DNA from: SAR324 cluster bacterium
GTDB taxonomy: Bacteria; SAR324; NAC60-12
Assembly (NCBI GenBank): GCA_015231825.1
Contig: JADGAV010000012.1
Span: 57,289 to 121,288, forward strand
DNA length: 64,000 nucleotides
Reading direction: 5' to 3'
The stretch's first letter is position 1, and each line of letters begins with the position of its first letter. Below, one piece after another: positions 53,968 through 63,069 of this stretch. Under the pieces are notes generated by a model. It was not told the origin of the DNA and searched no databases. It saw nothing but the letters and a program-made list of their open reading frames with translations. Both the position numbers and the translations under genes were made by a program.

Positions 53968-54104
53968 CAATAAAAATTACAACAGAGTTCTATTGAAGAA
54001 ATAAGTAAACCCTCAAATCAGCCTTCAAAATAAATTTCAATTTAGAGCTTTTGAAGGCCGTTTTAGAGGATCAGATCAGTTTTCCGGCATACTCTTGTTT
54101 TTCC

Positions 54105-54133
54105 TTGACACAAAAATTACATCCTTGTAATAT
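54105..54133 (+). promoter_or_regulatory. Rightward promoter with operator-like motif (unit II, toward the CoA-transferase)
   Basis: TTGACA (54105-54110), 17 bases and TAATAT (54128-54133), close to consensus. The spacer contains TTACATCCTTGTAA (54117-54130), a palindrome TTACA-TCCT-TGTAA. Thirteen of its 14 bases match the element at 32944-32957. The first gene starts about 65 bases after the predicted start site. Confidence 0.72.
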
Positions 54134-54204
54134 TTTTTTCATCGTTTGATCGAGCGAGTGACTAAAATATGAGAAGACTTTCGGCGCAAAGGGGGAGAGG
54201 TACA

Positions 54205-55542
54205 ATGTCAGACTGGCTAGAAGAGTACAAAAGAAAATCTGTCTCAGCCGATGAGGCGGTTAAATGTATCCAATCAGGAGAAGTTGTTGTCATTCCAATA
54301 GACACTTCAGCAAAAGCATTATCTCATGCACTTATCCGCCGGCGGCACGAGGTTGAAAATGTCCGGCTCCTCGTTCGCTCTCTTGGGGCTGACCTTGGAT
54401 GGGATGACAAAGATTACAGGCCCAATATTGAGGTAATCGCCGATACTCAGGCTGGAGGGGCTTCCACAGTTTTGAATGAAAAGAAGATAGACTTCTTACC
54501 GTTCCTTTCCTCTTTTCGATTCAAAGGATACCAGGAAGAAAACCCAAGACACGCTGCCCTACCCATAGATGTCGCCATGATTGTAGTCTCGCCACCGGAC
54601 AAGCGCGGCTACTGTAGTTTCGGCACCTATCTTTCCAATAAGATGGATTATGCCATGACTGCCAAAAAGGTCCTCGCCGAAGTTAGTGAGGAACCTTTTA
54701 TGATGGTCAGGTCACCCGGTGATAATTCTATTCATGTTTCTCAGATAGACTACTTTGTGCCTCACATTCCGGCGCCCCAAAAACAACTGTTCAGCAGTTC
54801 GCCGCCCACACAAGACGAGCAGAGTGTTGCCGACCACGTATCGACATTGATTCGGGATGGAGACACTCTCCACCTCGGGCCAGGACTGGTAACTTCCTCT
54901 ATTCCACTGCTGGGTGCCTTGGATGAGAGACAAGATTTGGGGTTTCATGGAACCATTATTCTCCCTGGAATTTTTAAGCTGATAAAGGAAGGAATCATTA
55001 ACGGGAAGCGGAAGAACATCGACACTGGTAAAGCAGTCAGCAACGGCCTGGCGGGGAAAAACCTGTCAGAAGAAGATCTTAACTTTTTTGACGGCAATCC
55101 TATGTTCGAAGTCCGCACTATGAATTACGTCAATGACATGCGAGTGATTGCCTCTCAAAATCAGATGGTCGCCATCAACGGCATCCTGGCCATAGACCTG
55201 GAAGGGCAGATTGCCATGGACTCGGTGGGTTACCAGATGTTTACAGGTCCTGGAGGCGGGGTGGACTTCCTGATGGCAGCCATGATGTCAAAAGAAGGTT
55301 GCTCCATCAGCGTGCTGCGCTCGACTGCCAGGAGGGGAACCATTTCACGTATTGTACCGGCGCTGGAAGAGGGAACAATTGTTAGTATACCACGCACTTT
55401 TGCTGACCGCGTTGTCACTGAATATGGTGTCGCGAATCTCTTCGGCAAAACAAGGAGGCAAAGAGCTCAGGAACTGATTGCCATTGCCCACCCAGATTTT
55501 CGAGGGGAACTCAAGAAACAGGCTGAAAAACTGTTTGGATAA
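54205..55542 (+). CDS. Acetyl-CoA hydrolase/4-hydroxybutyrate CoA-transferase family protein
   Basis: A 445-residue family I CoA-transferase. It has VKCIQSGEVVVIPIDTSAKA at the start, VSPPDKRGYCSFGTYLSNK near 135, and the C-terminal half with INGILAIDLEGQIAMDS and MFTGPGGGVDFLMAAM. These enzymes move CoA between acyl groups through a glutamyl-CoA intermediate. In other members the NGILAIDLEGQ stretch usually reads ALEVDLTGQ; the glutamate there is alanine in this protein, so its activity deserves checking. The start at 54205 has GAGAGG five bases upstream; an ATG at 54169 is also in frame. It is the first gene of the rightward unit II. Confidence 0.85.
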   Translation: MSDWLEEYKRKSVSADEAVKCIQSGEVVVIPIDTSAKALSHALIRRRHEVENVRLLVRSLGADLGWDDKDYRPNIEVIADTQAGGASTVLNEKKIDFLPFLSSFRFKGYQEENPRHAALPIDVAMIVVSPPDKRGYCSFGTYLSNKMDYAMTAKKVLAEVSEEPFMMVRSPGDNSIHVSQIDYFVPHIPAPQKQLFSSSPPTQDEQSVADHVSTLIRDGDTLHLGPGLVTSSIPLLGALDERQDLGFHGTIILPGIFKLIKEGIINGKRKNIDTGKAVSNGLAGKNLSEEDLNFFDGNPMFEVRTMNYVNDMRVIASQNQMVAINGILAIDLEGQIAMDSVGYQMFTGPGGGVDFLMAAMMSKEGCSISVLRSTARRGTISRIVPALEEGTIVSIPRTFADRVVTEYGVANLFGKTRRQRAQELIAIAHPDFRGELKKQAEKLFG

Positions 55543-55691
55543 GAACAGACAGAGGGCCTGGGAAAATACTATTCGGGCTTTGAACGGAGCAGCAGGTTTT
55601 ATCTGTGTCTCCTGAGGTAACCAGTGCCTGAAAAAATTTATATGGAAAATCCCAGATCAAATGAGAGCATAAGTATTTCAACTGGAAAAAG

Positions 55692-57134
55692 ATGACTGAT
55701 TATACCGGAGAAATGGCAGAATTTATTGCAGAAACAAAGTTTGAGAATTTACCGTCTAATGTCATCCACCAGGCCAAGCTTCTGATTCTCGATGTTATGG
55801 GTTGTGCTGTCAGCGGATACTCACACGATCGAGGTATGATTTGTAGAGAAGTTGTCAAAGAATTTGGCGGCAATCCGGAGGCTACCATTCTTGGAGGAGA
55901 CAATAGAACTTCTTGTGTATATGCTGCCTATGCAAATTCCAATATGGCGAGTGCACTGGACAATGAAGAAACCTTTGTGAACGCTGCACATTTCAGTTCC
56001 ACAACTGTTTTCGCAGCCTTAGCCCTTGCAGAAAGGGGTAACGATTCAGGCAGGGAATTAATCAAAGCGGTGGCGATCGGCTATGAATTTGTAGCAAGAC
56101 TCTGGGCATCAACAGGATATGCCGGTGAAATTGTCGAAGGCAAAGTTGTGAGCACACCAGTTGTTGGTTGGCCGGCACCTATGGGCGGTGTTGCCTCGGC
56201 CTGCAGCGTCCTTAAGCTTGATAAGGAGAAAGTATTCAATGCCTTGGGAATAGCGGGGCATTATTCACCTTTGCCTTCAGCACACCTCTGGCGCTCGGCT
56301 CAAGAATTGCCATTAATCAAGTACAAAGATAACGGATGGATGGCTCTGGGGGGAGTGATGTCAGCACTGCTCGCCAACAAAGGCTATACCGGTCACTCAG
56401 GAATTCTGGATGGAGAGGCGGGATATTGGAAGATGTACGGCGCGAAAAGCTGCGACTACAATGTTATGGTTGAGGGATTAGGCGATCAATGGTGGATCAT
56501 GGAAACAAGTTTTAAACCATGGCCTGCATGCCGGCACATTCACCATTCTTTGACTGCTCTCAGTAAAATCAAAAACAAACACAATGTCAAACACGATGAA
56601 GTTGAAAGGATTACAGTCAAAGGGAGCTTCATGGAGCATCCGCAGTTTCATGACCAAGAGCCAGAGGGAGCGGTGAATCCCCAGTTTTCCGCCCCGCATG
56701 TGTTGGCCATGCTAATGTTAAACATACCTCCCGGCGTTGACTGGTACCAACCTGAAATAATGCGTGACCCCAAAGTAATATCGCTTCGTAAAAAAATAAA
56801 AATAAAGATCGACCCCCGGATAATGACCGATCAAATTGCCAGACAAATATCACAACACCCAAGGATTATTAAAGAAATTCCAACCACAGTTGAAGTGTTG
56901 GCAAAAGGGCAGGTCTTTAGTGAAACAGTGAAATATGCAAAGGGAGACCCCTGGGATCCCGAATTTAGAATCAGCGACGAAGAGCTTAAAGATAAGTTCA
57001 AGCTTAATGCTTCGTCCTTACTGCCATTGTCCTTTGAATGGAAGAATAAAATTGACGAGGCGATTGACAAGTGCTTCAGGCTTGAGGATCTGGAGAATGT
57101 CAACGATTTGACAGCATTGATGATGAGGCAGTAA
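55692..57134 (+). CDS. MmgE/PrpD family protein
   Basis: A 480-residue protein of the MmgE/PrpD family, whose members include 2-methylcitrate dehydratase, cis-aconitate decarboxylase and iminodisuccinate epimerase. It opens with TGEMAEFIAETKFENLPSNV and has VMGCAVSGYSHDRG near 38-51. Further on are AYANSNMASALDNEE, AVAIGYEFVARLW and FKPWPACRHIHHSLTAL, the last with the cysteine and histidines typical of the family's active site. The precise reaction cannot be assigned. It lies between a CoA-transferase and two hotdog hydratases, so action on a short-chain hydroxy acid is plausible. Confidence 0.9.
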   Translation: MTDYTGEMAEFIAETKFENLPSNVIHQAKLLILDVMGCAVSGYSHDRGMICREVVKEFGGNPEATILGGDNRTSCVYAAYANSNMASALDNEETFVNAAHFSSTTVFAALALAERGNDSGRELIKAVAIGYEFVARLWASTGYAGEIVEGKVVSTPVVGWPAPMGGVASACSVLKLDKEKVFNALGIAGHYSPLPSAHLWRSAQELPLIKYKDNGWMALGGVMSALLANKGYTGHSGILDGEAGYWKMYGAKSCDYNVMVEGLGDQWWIMETSFKPWPACRHIHHSLTALSKIKNKHNVKHDEVERITVKGSFMEHPQFHDQEPEGAVNPQFSAPHVLAMLMLNIPPGVDWYQPEIMRDPKVISLRKKIKIKIDPRIMTDQIARQISQHPRIIKEIPTTVEVLAKGQVFSETVKYAKGDPWDPEFRISDEELKDKFKLNASSLLPLSFEWKNKIDEAIDKCFRLEDLENVNDLTALMMRQ

Positions 57135-57274
57135 AAAATTCTTCCAACAACATTTTCCAGGTAAGAAAATTTATTAAGGTATCGAATGCTGGCAGGAAAC
57201 GGGAAAGAGGCAAATTTAACATAGCACGCAGATCCGACAGCTTAAATTTATTCAGTAGGGAAAGAGGTAACTCA

Positions 57275-58444
57275 ATGGTATTGGAAAAGGGACGCATAAC
57301 TGATGAAGGCATCGCCGAGTTGAAAAACAGGATCGGTTCAAATTTTAGCGGGGATTATCTTTTTACCCACAACAAAGTAATGACAAGGCAAGCAATTGCA
57401 CACTGGTGCGACAGCATAGGAGACTATGACAATCAACTTTATCGTGATGAAGAATACGCCAAGACGACCCGATTCGGCAACATCATCGCCCCGCCATGCT
57501 CCCTGAGCAGCGTCTACCTCATAACCGGCATGAGGGCGGGTGGACTGCCCGGGGTACATTCATTTCATGCAGGCTGGGACTGGCTGTGGCTAAAGCCGGT
57601 AATGATCAACGACTTAATTACCTGTACCTATAGACCGGTTGATATTGTGGAGAAAGTCAGTGAATTTGCCAGAAGGACCGTTATCATATATGCCGAAGGA
57701 GTCTACCGAAATCAGAGAGACGAGACAGTAGCCAAGTGCATTGGTTGGAGCATAAGAGCCGAGAGAGGAGCAGCCAGCGACAAGGGCAAATATCGAGAAG
57801 TAAAGGTGCATCAGATTGATCAGGAGCAACAAAAATATATCGAGGAGTGCTACGAGAAGGAGGAGGTACGCGGTGCCAAAACACGCTACTGGGAAGACGT
57901 CAAAGCGGGCGATGAATTGCCATCGCTTATCAAGGGACCTCTCTCTATCGGTGATATGAATGCCTGGTTAGGAGGAATAGGTAGGGGTGGACAATCTCAT
58001 GGTTTTAGGCTAAGCGCCTTGCGCAGGCATCCCGACTGGGGCTGGCAAAACCCCGAAACTGGTGCCAGGGAAACTGTCGGTTCGGGAGTACATGGGCAGG
58101 ATAAAGCATCTAAGGGGATCGCAATCCCGGTTGCCTACGACCTGGGTTGCCAGAGAAACTCATGGGTAAGCCAGGTTCTGACCAACTGGATGGGCGATGA
58201 CGGATGGCTAAAAACACTGTATTGCGAATATCGCCTTTTTAATGTCTTCGGAGACATCCAATGGATCAGGGGTAAGGTGACCAATAAGCGCGTTGAAGAC
58301 GGCGAGCACCTGGTAGACTGTGAGGTCTGGAGTGAAAACCAGAGAGGCGAAATTACAGCACCGGCTCGTGGAACAGTGGTTCTTCCATCAAGAAGTGCCG
58401 AACCGGCAGCCCGGCAAATCAATTCAGAGCAGGCAATGGAGTAA
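57275..58444 (+). CDS. Double-hotdog MaoC-like dehydratase/hydratase 2
   Basis: A 389-residue paralogue of the protein at 37372. The N-terminal domain has WCDSIGDYDNQLYRDEEYAK and IIAPPCSLSSVYLI. The C-terminal domain starts RYWEDVKAGDELPSLIKGPL. A GVHSFHAGWDWLWLKPV segment, also present in its relatives, marks the subgroup. AGAGGT lies before the ATG. The next paralogue starts four bases after its stop, so the two may form a heteromer. A role in hydrating an enoyl-CoA intermediate is inferred. Confidence 0.83.
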   Translation: MVLEKGRITDEGIAELKNRIGSNFSGDYLFTHNKVMTRQAIAHWCDSIGDYDNQLYRDEEYAKTTRFGNIIAPPCSLSSVYLITGMRAGGLPGVHSFHAGWDWLWLKPVMINDLITCTYRPVDIVEKVSEFARRTVIIYAEGVYRNQRDETVAKCIGWSIRAERGAASDKGKYREVKVHQIDQEQQKYIEECYEKEEVRGAKTRYWEDVKAGDELPSLIKGPLSIGDMNAWLGGIGRGGQSHGFRLSALRRHPDWGWQNPETGARETVGSGVHGQDKASKGIAIPVAYDLGCQRNSWVSQVLTNWMGDDGWLKTLYCEYRLFNVFGDIQWIRGKVTNKRVEDGEHLVDCEVWSENQRGEITAPARGTVVLPSRSAEPAARQINSEQAME

Positions 58445-58448
58445 CAAA

Positions 58449-59594
58449 ATGCTAATGATAGATGAGAAAATAAACAGCGAAGGTCTCGACCAGTTAAGGA
58501 GCAGGGTTGGGATTGATCTTCGCATTAGGCAATACAATAATGAAGCCTCGAACGATGCTATCAGACAGTTTGCCAGTGGCATAGGCGACCCAAACCCTAT
58601 GTGGCATGACCCCGGACACGGTTTCAAAAGCACGCGCTATGGGACCATGATCGCTCCTCCAACTTTCCTTTACAGTGTCGTCGTGCCCACAGGTGCACTA
58701 GCTGGTGGATTGCCTGGTGTCCACTCCTTCTTCGGAGGCAATGAATGGGAGTGGTACAAGGTTATCCGCGCCAATGACAGGCTCTACGCCAAGGCTCAAC
58801 TTTCCGATGTCGTTGAAAAGGACCATAGTGAAGCAGCCGGGCGAAGCGTTATTCAATACGTAGATGTAATTTACAGGAACCAGTTTGATGAAGAAGTTGC
58901 CAAGGCCAGGGGATGGGCCATAAGATGCGAAAGAGGAGCTCTGAGAGAGAGAGGTAAATATGCCAAGATAAGCCGAACTCCCTTCACCAGAGAACAAATT
59001 CAGCTCATCGAGGACACCTATGATAAAGAGGAAATTCGTGGCGAAACCATCCGCTACTGGAATGACGTTAAAGTGGGTGATGAAATAACCCCCGTGGCGA
59101 AGGGCCCCCTCGCTCAGGGCGACATACAGGCTTACACTTCAGCAACCCTTCCCGTTTTGGCCTATGGTGCCCTTCAGCGATACCTGAAAAAACACCCTGC
59201 CTATGGATACCACCACCCAAAATCAAACAGACTGGAGCCTGTTGAGCGGGTGAACCAGGATGATTACGCCGCAGTCGACATTGGTGTCCCGGCCGCATTC
59301 GATTATGGCCATGACCGAATTTGCTGGATAGGCCATGCGCTGACCAACTGGATGGGCGATGAAGGATTCCTGAAGAAGCTCTACGTAGAAATCCGCCGCC
59401 CTGTGCTGTTCGGTGATGCCATTTACTGCAAAGGCAAGGTAAGCAAAAAGTACAGGGAAGGGGATGAGTTTCTGGTAGACATTGAAGTCTTGGCGGAAAA
59501 TCATCGGGGAGAGATAACAGCACCAGGACAGGCAACTGTCAGACTCGTCGGGAAAGAGGTCCCGGGAGGGCATTCCTACCTGTACCCGCGTTAA
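58449..59594 (+). CDS. Double-hotdog MaoC-like dehydratase/hydratase 3
   Basis: A 381-residue third paralogue. Matching segments are FASGIGDPNPMWHDPGHGFK, MIAPPTFLYSVVVPTG, GVHSFFGGNEWEWYKVI and RYWNDVKVGDEITPVAKGPL. The N-terminal GDPNPMWHD stretch, with its Asp-Pro-Asn-Pro and histidine, is the closest of the three to active FAS1-like or MaoC dehydratases. The start at 58449 has GGAG seven bases upstream inside the end of the previous gene; a longer frame overlapping that gene is unlikely. Confidence 0.84.
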   Translation: MLMIDEKINSEGLDQLRSRVGIDLRIRQYNNEASNDAIRQFASGIGDPNPMWHDPGHGFKSTRYGTMIAPPTFLYSVVVPTGALAGGLPGVHSFFGGNEWEWYKVIRANDRLYAKAQLSDVVEKDHSEAAGRSVIQYVDVIYRNQFDEEVAKARGWAIRCERGALRERGKYAKISRTPFTREQIQLIEDTYDKEEIRGETIRYWNDVKVGDEITPVAKGPLAQGDIQAYTSATLPVLAYGALQRYLKKHPAYGYHHPKSNRLEPVERVNQDDYAAVDIGVPAAFDYGHDRICWIGHALTNWMGDEGFLKKLYVEIRRPVLFGDAIYCKGKVSKKYREGDEFLVDIEVLAENHRGEITAPGQATVRLVGKEVPGGHSYLYPR

Positions 59595-59709
59595 GCTCTG
59601 AACACCGTAATGCAGCAAATATAACAACGGATTGCTTTTACACCGCAAGACTAAAAGGCTTATTGTAATGCAGGATGCACTTCCATGATGCGTTGTGAAA
59701 TAAAACACG

Positions 59710-59901
59710 CGGCTTCTTGAAGAAGCTGTCAACACCAAGGACAATATCGACAAGACCCTAAAACTGGTCTTCCAACATCCCATGAGGCCCTTCGAACGGA
59801 TTGATTTCTCTGGTTTGGACATCGATGTCCCCTCCTGTGAATCACTCTCCAGAGTTTCGGGGATCGTTTCCGGCTGCCTCAGACACTCCTGCAGCGGGTA
59901 A
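59710..59901 (+). pseudogene. Remnant of 3-hydroxyacyl-CoA dehydrogenase (C-terminal fragment)
   Basis: Reading the plus strand from 59710 to the stop at 59899 gives RLLEEAVNTKDNIDKTLKLV, then FQHPMRPFERIDFSGLDI. This is the C-terminal domain pattern of 3-hydroxybutyryl-CoA dehydrogenase (usually EG-ASVEDIDKAMKLG, then HPMGPLELGDFIGLDI). A stop codon (59701-59703) lies just upstream in frame, the NAD-binding domain is missing, and there is no start. It is therefore a decayed fragment, consistent with loss or replacement of this beta-oxidation step. Confidence 0.72.
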
Positions 59902-60015
59902 AAGAGGGATGGTATGGAAGTAAAACAGGAAGTGGCTGGTACATATTTGATCAGTAACAACAGCTGAAACTTCAAAAAATGCCAGAGTCAAAAAATTTGA
60001 AGGAAAGAATTGGAG

Positions 60016-61257
60016 ATGAGTAAAATGAACAATCCCAACGATCTGGTTATTGTCAGTGCGGTCCGGACCCCGTTTGGGCGCTTCGGAGGCATGTTGAAAG
60101 AGCTGCATAGCTCCACTCTGGGCACGCTGGTTATTAAAGAAGCGTTGTCCCGTACCGGGCTTCCGGGAGATGCCATTGATGAACTGTATTACGGCATGTG
60201 CATCCAATCGGAAGCAGCATTGCTTTACAATGTTATCGGCAGGCAAGCGTTGATTCACGCCGGTCTGTCTCCGAACACCATCTCGCTGACCATCGACCGG
60301 GCCTGTTGTTCATCATTGACCGCTATCCTGCTTGGCCGCAAATCGATCTTGCTAAACGAAGCTTCCATCTGTATGGCAGTCGGTGCCGAGAATATGAGCA
60401 ATACACCGGTTGTGATCAATGGACATAGATGGGGAACCCGGCTGGATAAACCGACCATGGTCGATCATTTGAATCCGATCATGTACGTTGGCTTCAAATC
60501 CATTGCCGCCGATGCCGGCGAAGTCGCCCTGCAATACGATGTCTCTCGGGAAATGCAGGATGAGTGGGCCTTCAATTCCCAGATGAAATACCAGCTGGCA
60601 AAAAAGGCGGGTAAATTCAAGACCGGTGAAGAACTCACCGCAGTACCCATTCCCCGGAAAAAAGGGGAGGACCTGCTATTCGAAGAGGACGAATTCCCCA
60701 AACCGAACACCACGCTGGAAAAGCTGGCAACCCTTAAAACTATCTATGAAAGTCCCACGGTAACCGCAGGCAATTCACCGGGACTGGATGCAGGAGCGGC
60801 TGCTCTGATCATTACCAGGCGTTCCACCGCCAAATCGCTTGGGCTTCACCCGCTGGGCATCATTCTTTCGGTCGGAAGCGCGGCCGGAGAACCCCATCTG
60901 ATGGCTGAAGTTCCGGCCTATGCCATCCAGCAGTCCCTCAACAGGGCCGGTCTCTCAGTAGACGATCTCGACCTGATTGAAATTAACGAAGCTTTCGCCG
61001 CTGTTCCATTGGTTTCAACCAAAATTCTGGCCGATCACGATCCAACAAAATGGGAGGCAATCAAGGCCATCACCAATCCCAATGGCGGTGCTATTGCCAT
61101 TGGCCACCCTGTTGGTGCTAGCGGGGCAAGACTCCTGATGACCGCCATGTACGAGCTCAACCGGCGAGGAGGAGGCATCGGTGCTGTCGGTATTTGCGGA
61201 GGGCTTGCTCAGGGGGACGCGGTTGTTCTGAGGGTTGATGAAACGTGTACCCTGTAA
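60016..61257 (+). CDS. Thiolase (acetyl-CoA C-acyltransferase)
   Basis: A 413-residue thiolase-fold enzyme that cleaves or forms 3-ketoacyl-CoA. It opens with [16 protein letters not shown], has the nucleophile region [11 protein letters not shown] with C97 aligning to the catalytic cysteine, [28 protein letters not shown] with the conserved histidine, and [13 protein letters not shown] with the second cysteine. The ATG at 60016 has AGGAAAG eight bases upstream; an ATG at 60025 with GGAG is an alternative. It follows the dehydrogenase remnant and belongs with the ligase and SDR downstream. Confidence 0.93.
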   Translation: MSKMNNPNDLVIVSAVRTPFGRFGGMLKELHSSTLGTLVIKEALSRTGLPGDAIDELYYGMCIQSEAALLYNVIGRQALIHAGLSPNTISLTIDRACCSSLTAILLGRKSILLNEASICMAVGAENMSNTPVVINGHRWGTRLDKPTMVDHLNPIMYVGFKSIAADAGEVALQYDVSREMQDEWAFNSQMKYQLAKKAGKFKTGEELTAVPIPRKKGEDLLFEEDEFPKPNTTLEKLATLKTIYESPTVTAGNSPGLDAGAAALIITRRSTAKSLGLHPLGIILSVGSAAGEPHLMAEVPAYAIQQSLNRAGLSVDDLDLIEINEAFAAVPLVSTKILADHDPTKWEAIKAITNPNGGAIAIGHPVGASGARLLMTAMYELNRRGGGIGAVGICGGLAQGDAVVLRVDETCTL

Positions 61258-61392
61258 TATCCAATTTACAGGAAGCTTAAAAAATCAACTTCAACACAAT
61301 TGCGATGGATGCACATTGGACAGTAGGCATGATGCAAAACTCTGGTTTTGGAATTCCTGTATTTTACAATCCAAAAAGAAAAGGAAAAAACG

Positions 61393-63054
61393 ATGAAAAT
61401 GATCAAAGGTTGCCCATCGACATCAATGGATGATTATCAGCTGAATCATACGACCCTTATTCGACACGCTGCAAGAAATTTTCCCGAAAGAGAAGTTGTT
61501 TATAAAACAGCCAAAGGAGTAGAACGATACAATTACCAGGAGGCGTATCACCGAATCAAGCGCCTGGCAAGTGCGCTGGAACAACTGGGCGTTCAGCCGG
61601 GGGACCGGGTCGGCGTTCTGGATTGGAATTCCAGACGGTTTTTCGAATCCTATTTCGCAATTCCTGGAATCGGCGCCGTACTTCTGCAACTGAACCTGCG
61701 TGTCAGTCCCGATGAACTGGCCTATGTCTGCAATCACAGCGAAGCCAAATATCTTTTCGTCGACGAGTCCCTTTTAGGTCTCGCGGAGGAGTTAGCGCCT
61801 AAATTGAACAAGGTATCCGCCTTCGTGCTAATGACAGATAAAAAACCCGAAGAACTGAAGACCTCTCTTTCCCCTGTTTTCCACTACGAGCCAATGATCC
61901 AAAGCTCCTCGGCCGACTATGAGTGGCCGATTCTGGACGAAACATCCGCTTACAGTGCCTGCTACACATCGGGAACAACGGGGAGGCCGAAAGGGGTCTA
62001 TTACTCTCACAGGTGCATTTACATCCATGCTATGATGTACGCCATCTATGGCAGTATCAGCTGCCGGGATTCACTTGTCCAGCTCGTACCTATGTTCCAC
62101 GCTCAGGGTTGGGGAATCTGGCAGTCCGCCGTTTTTATGGGGGCTAAAATCGTATTGCCCGGGAGATACAGCCTCGAAGATACACAGTCGATCATTGAAC
62201 TGATGACTGACGAAAAGATGACTCTCACAAACGGTTCTCCCGCTCTTTTTACGCCGTTTCTCAACCATATCAAACAAATGGAAGAGAAACCCGATTTTGA
62301 GGGTGCCAGAATAATCTGCGGAGCAACGGAACCGCCGTTGTCGACCATGAAGGGGTGGAGGGATCTTACCGGTGCGGAATTCATCCACATCTACGGTGCC
62401 ACAGAAACCACTCCGATCTGCCTTTGCAACGTTTTGAGCCCCGATCTGGAAGAACGTTTGTCAGACGATGAGAAGTGGGAACTTATGAAAAAACAGGGCA
62501 TACCGGTTACCGGGTTAGACGTCAAGCTAGTAGACGAAAACGGGAAAGAAGTCCCTCGCGACGGCAAAACGGCCGGAGAGATAATGGTCAAAGGCCCATG
62601 GATCACTAACTCCTACTACAATGACGAACGCAGCCAGGAGTCATTTGCAGACGGTTATTGGAAGAGTGCGGATGCCGGCACCATTGATGAAAACGGCTAT
62701 GTAAAAATTGTCGATCGTTACAAAGACCTGATTAAAAGTGGCGGCGAATGGATTTCTTCGGTTGACCTGGAAAACGCCATCGCTGCACATCCTGCCGTTG
62801 AAGAGGCAACGGTGATCGGATTGAAGCATCCAAAGTGGGAAGAGCGTCCTTTGGCGCTGGTTGTCAAAATGCAAGGGGAACCGCAATCAAACGTGACGGA
62901 GCAGGATATTATTGATTTCATTGCCCCAAAATTTGCCAGGTGGCAGCTCCCCGATAAAATCAAATTCGTTCAGACAATCAGGAAAACAAGTGTCGGCAAA
63001 TTTGATAAGAAAAAGATTCGGAATGAATATGCGAATGAATTCATCAAGCCTTAA
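61393..63054 (+). CDS. Long- or medium-chain acyl-CoA ligase, AMP-forming
   Basis: A 553-residue ANL ligase. The P-loop is CYTSGTTGRPKGVYYSHRC near 190-208, IYGATETTPIC near 335, SADAGTIDENGYVKIVDRYKD near 425-445 and the final lysine in SVGKFDKKKI near 540. The sequence resembles the FadD/AlkK-type ligases for fatty acids. The start at 61393 follows AAGGAAA; the frame extends 15 codons upstream without better evidence. It precedes an SDR gene by 15 bases. Confidence 0.9.
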   Translation: MKMIKGCPSTSMDDYQLNHTTLIRHAARNFPEREVVYKTAKGVERYNYQEAYHRIKRLASALEQLGVQPGDRVGVLDWNSRRFFESYFAIPGIGAVLLQLNLRVSPDELAYVCNHSEAKYLFVDESLLGLAEELAPKLNKVSAFVLMTDKKPEELKTSLSPVFHYEPMIQSSSADYEWPILDETSAYSACYTSGTTGRPKGVYYSHRCIYIHAMMYAIYGSISCRDSLVQLVPMFHAQGWGIWQSAVFMGAKIVLPGRYSLEDTQSIIELMTDEKMTLTNGSPALFTPFLNHIKQMEEKPDFEGARIICGATEPPLSTMKGWRDLTGAEFIHIYGATETTPICLCNVLSPDLEERLSDDEKWELMKKQGIPVTGLDVKLVDENGKEVPRDGKTAGEIMVKGPWITNSYYNDERSQESFADGYWKSADAGTIDENGYVKIVDRYKDLIKSGGEWISSVDLENAIAAHPAVEEATVIGLKHPKWEERPLALVVKMQGEPQSNVTEQDIIDFIAPKFARWQLPDKIKFVQTIRKTSVGKFDKKKIRNEYANEFIKP

Positions 63055-63069
63055 GCCGAAGGATGTGAA

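Larger units (their letters stand above)
53767..54204. other. Divergent control region II
   Basis: About 440 bases with no gene. The middle, 53930-54165, parallels control region I: two outward promoters whose -35 elements are about 140 bases apart, with AT-rich sequence between them. TTTTCCGG precedes the rightward -35 in both. TTTCATC and then a GTGACT/ATGACT-type stretch follow the -10 in both. Confidence 0.6.
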
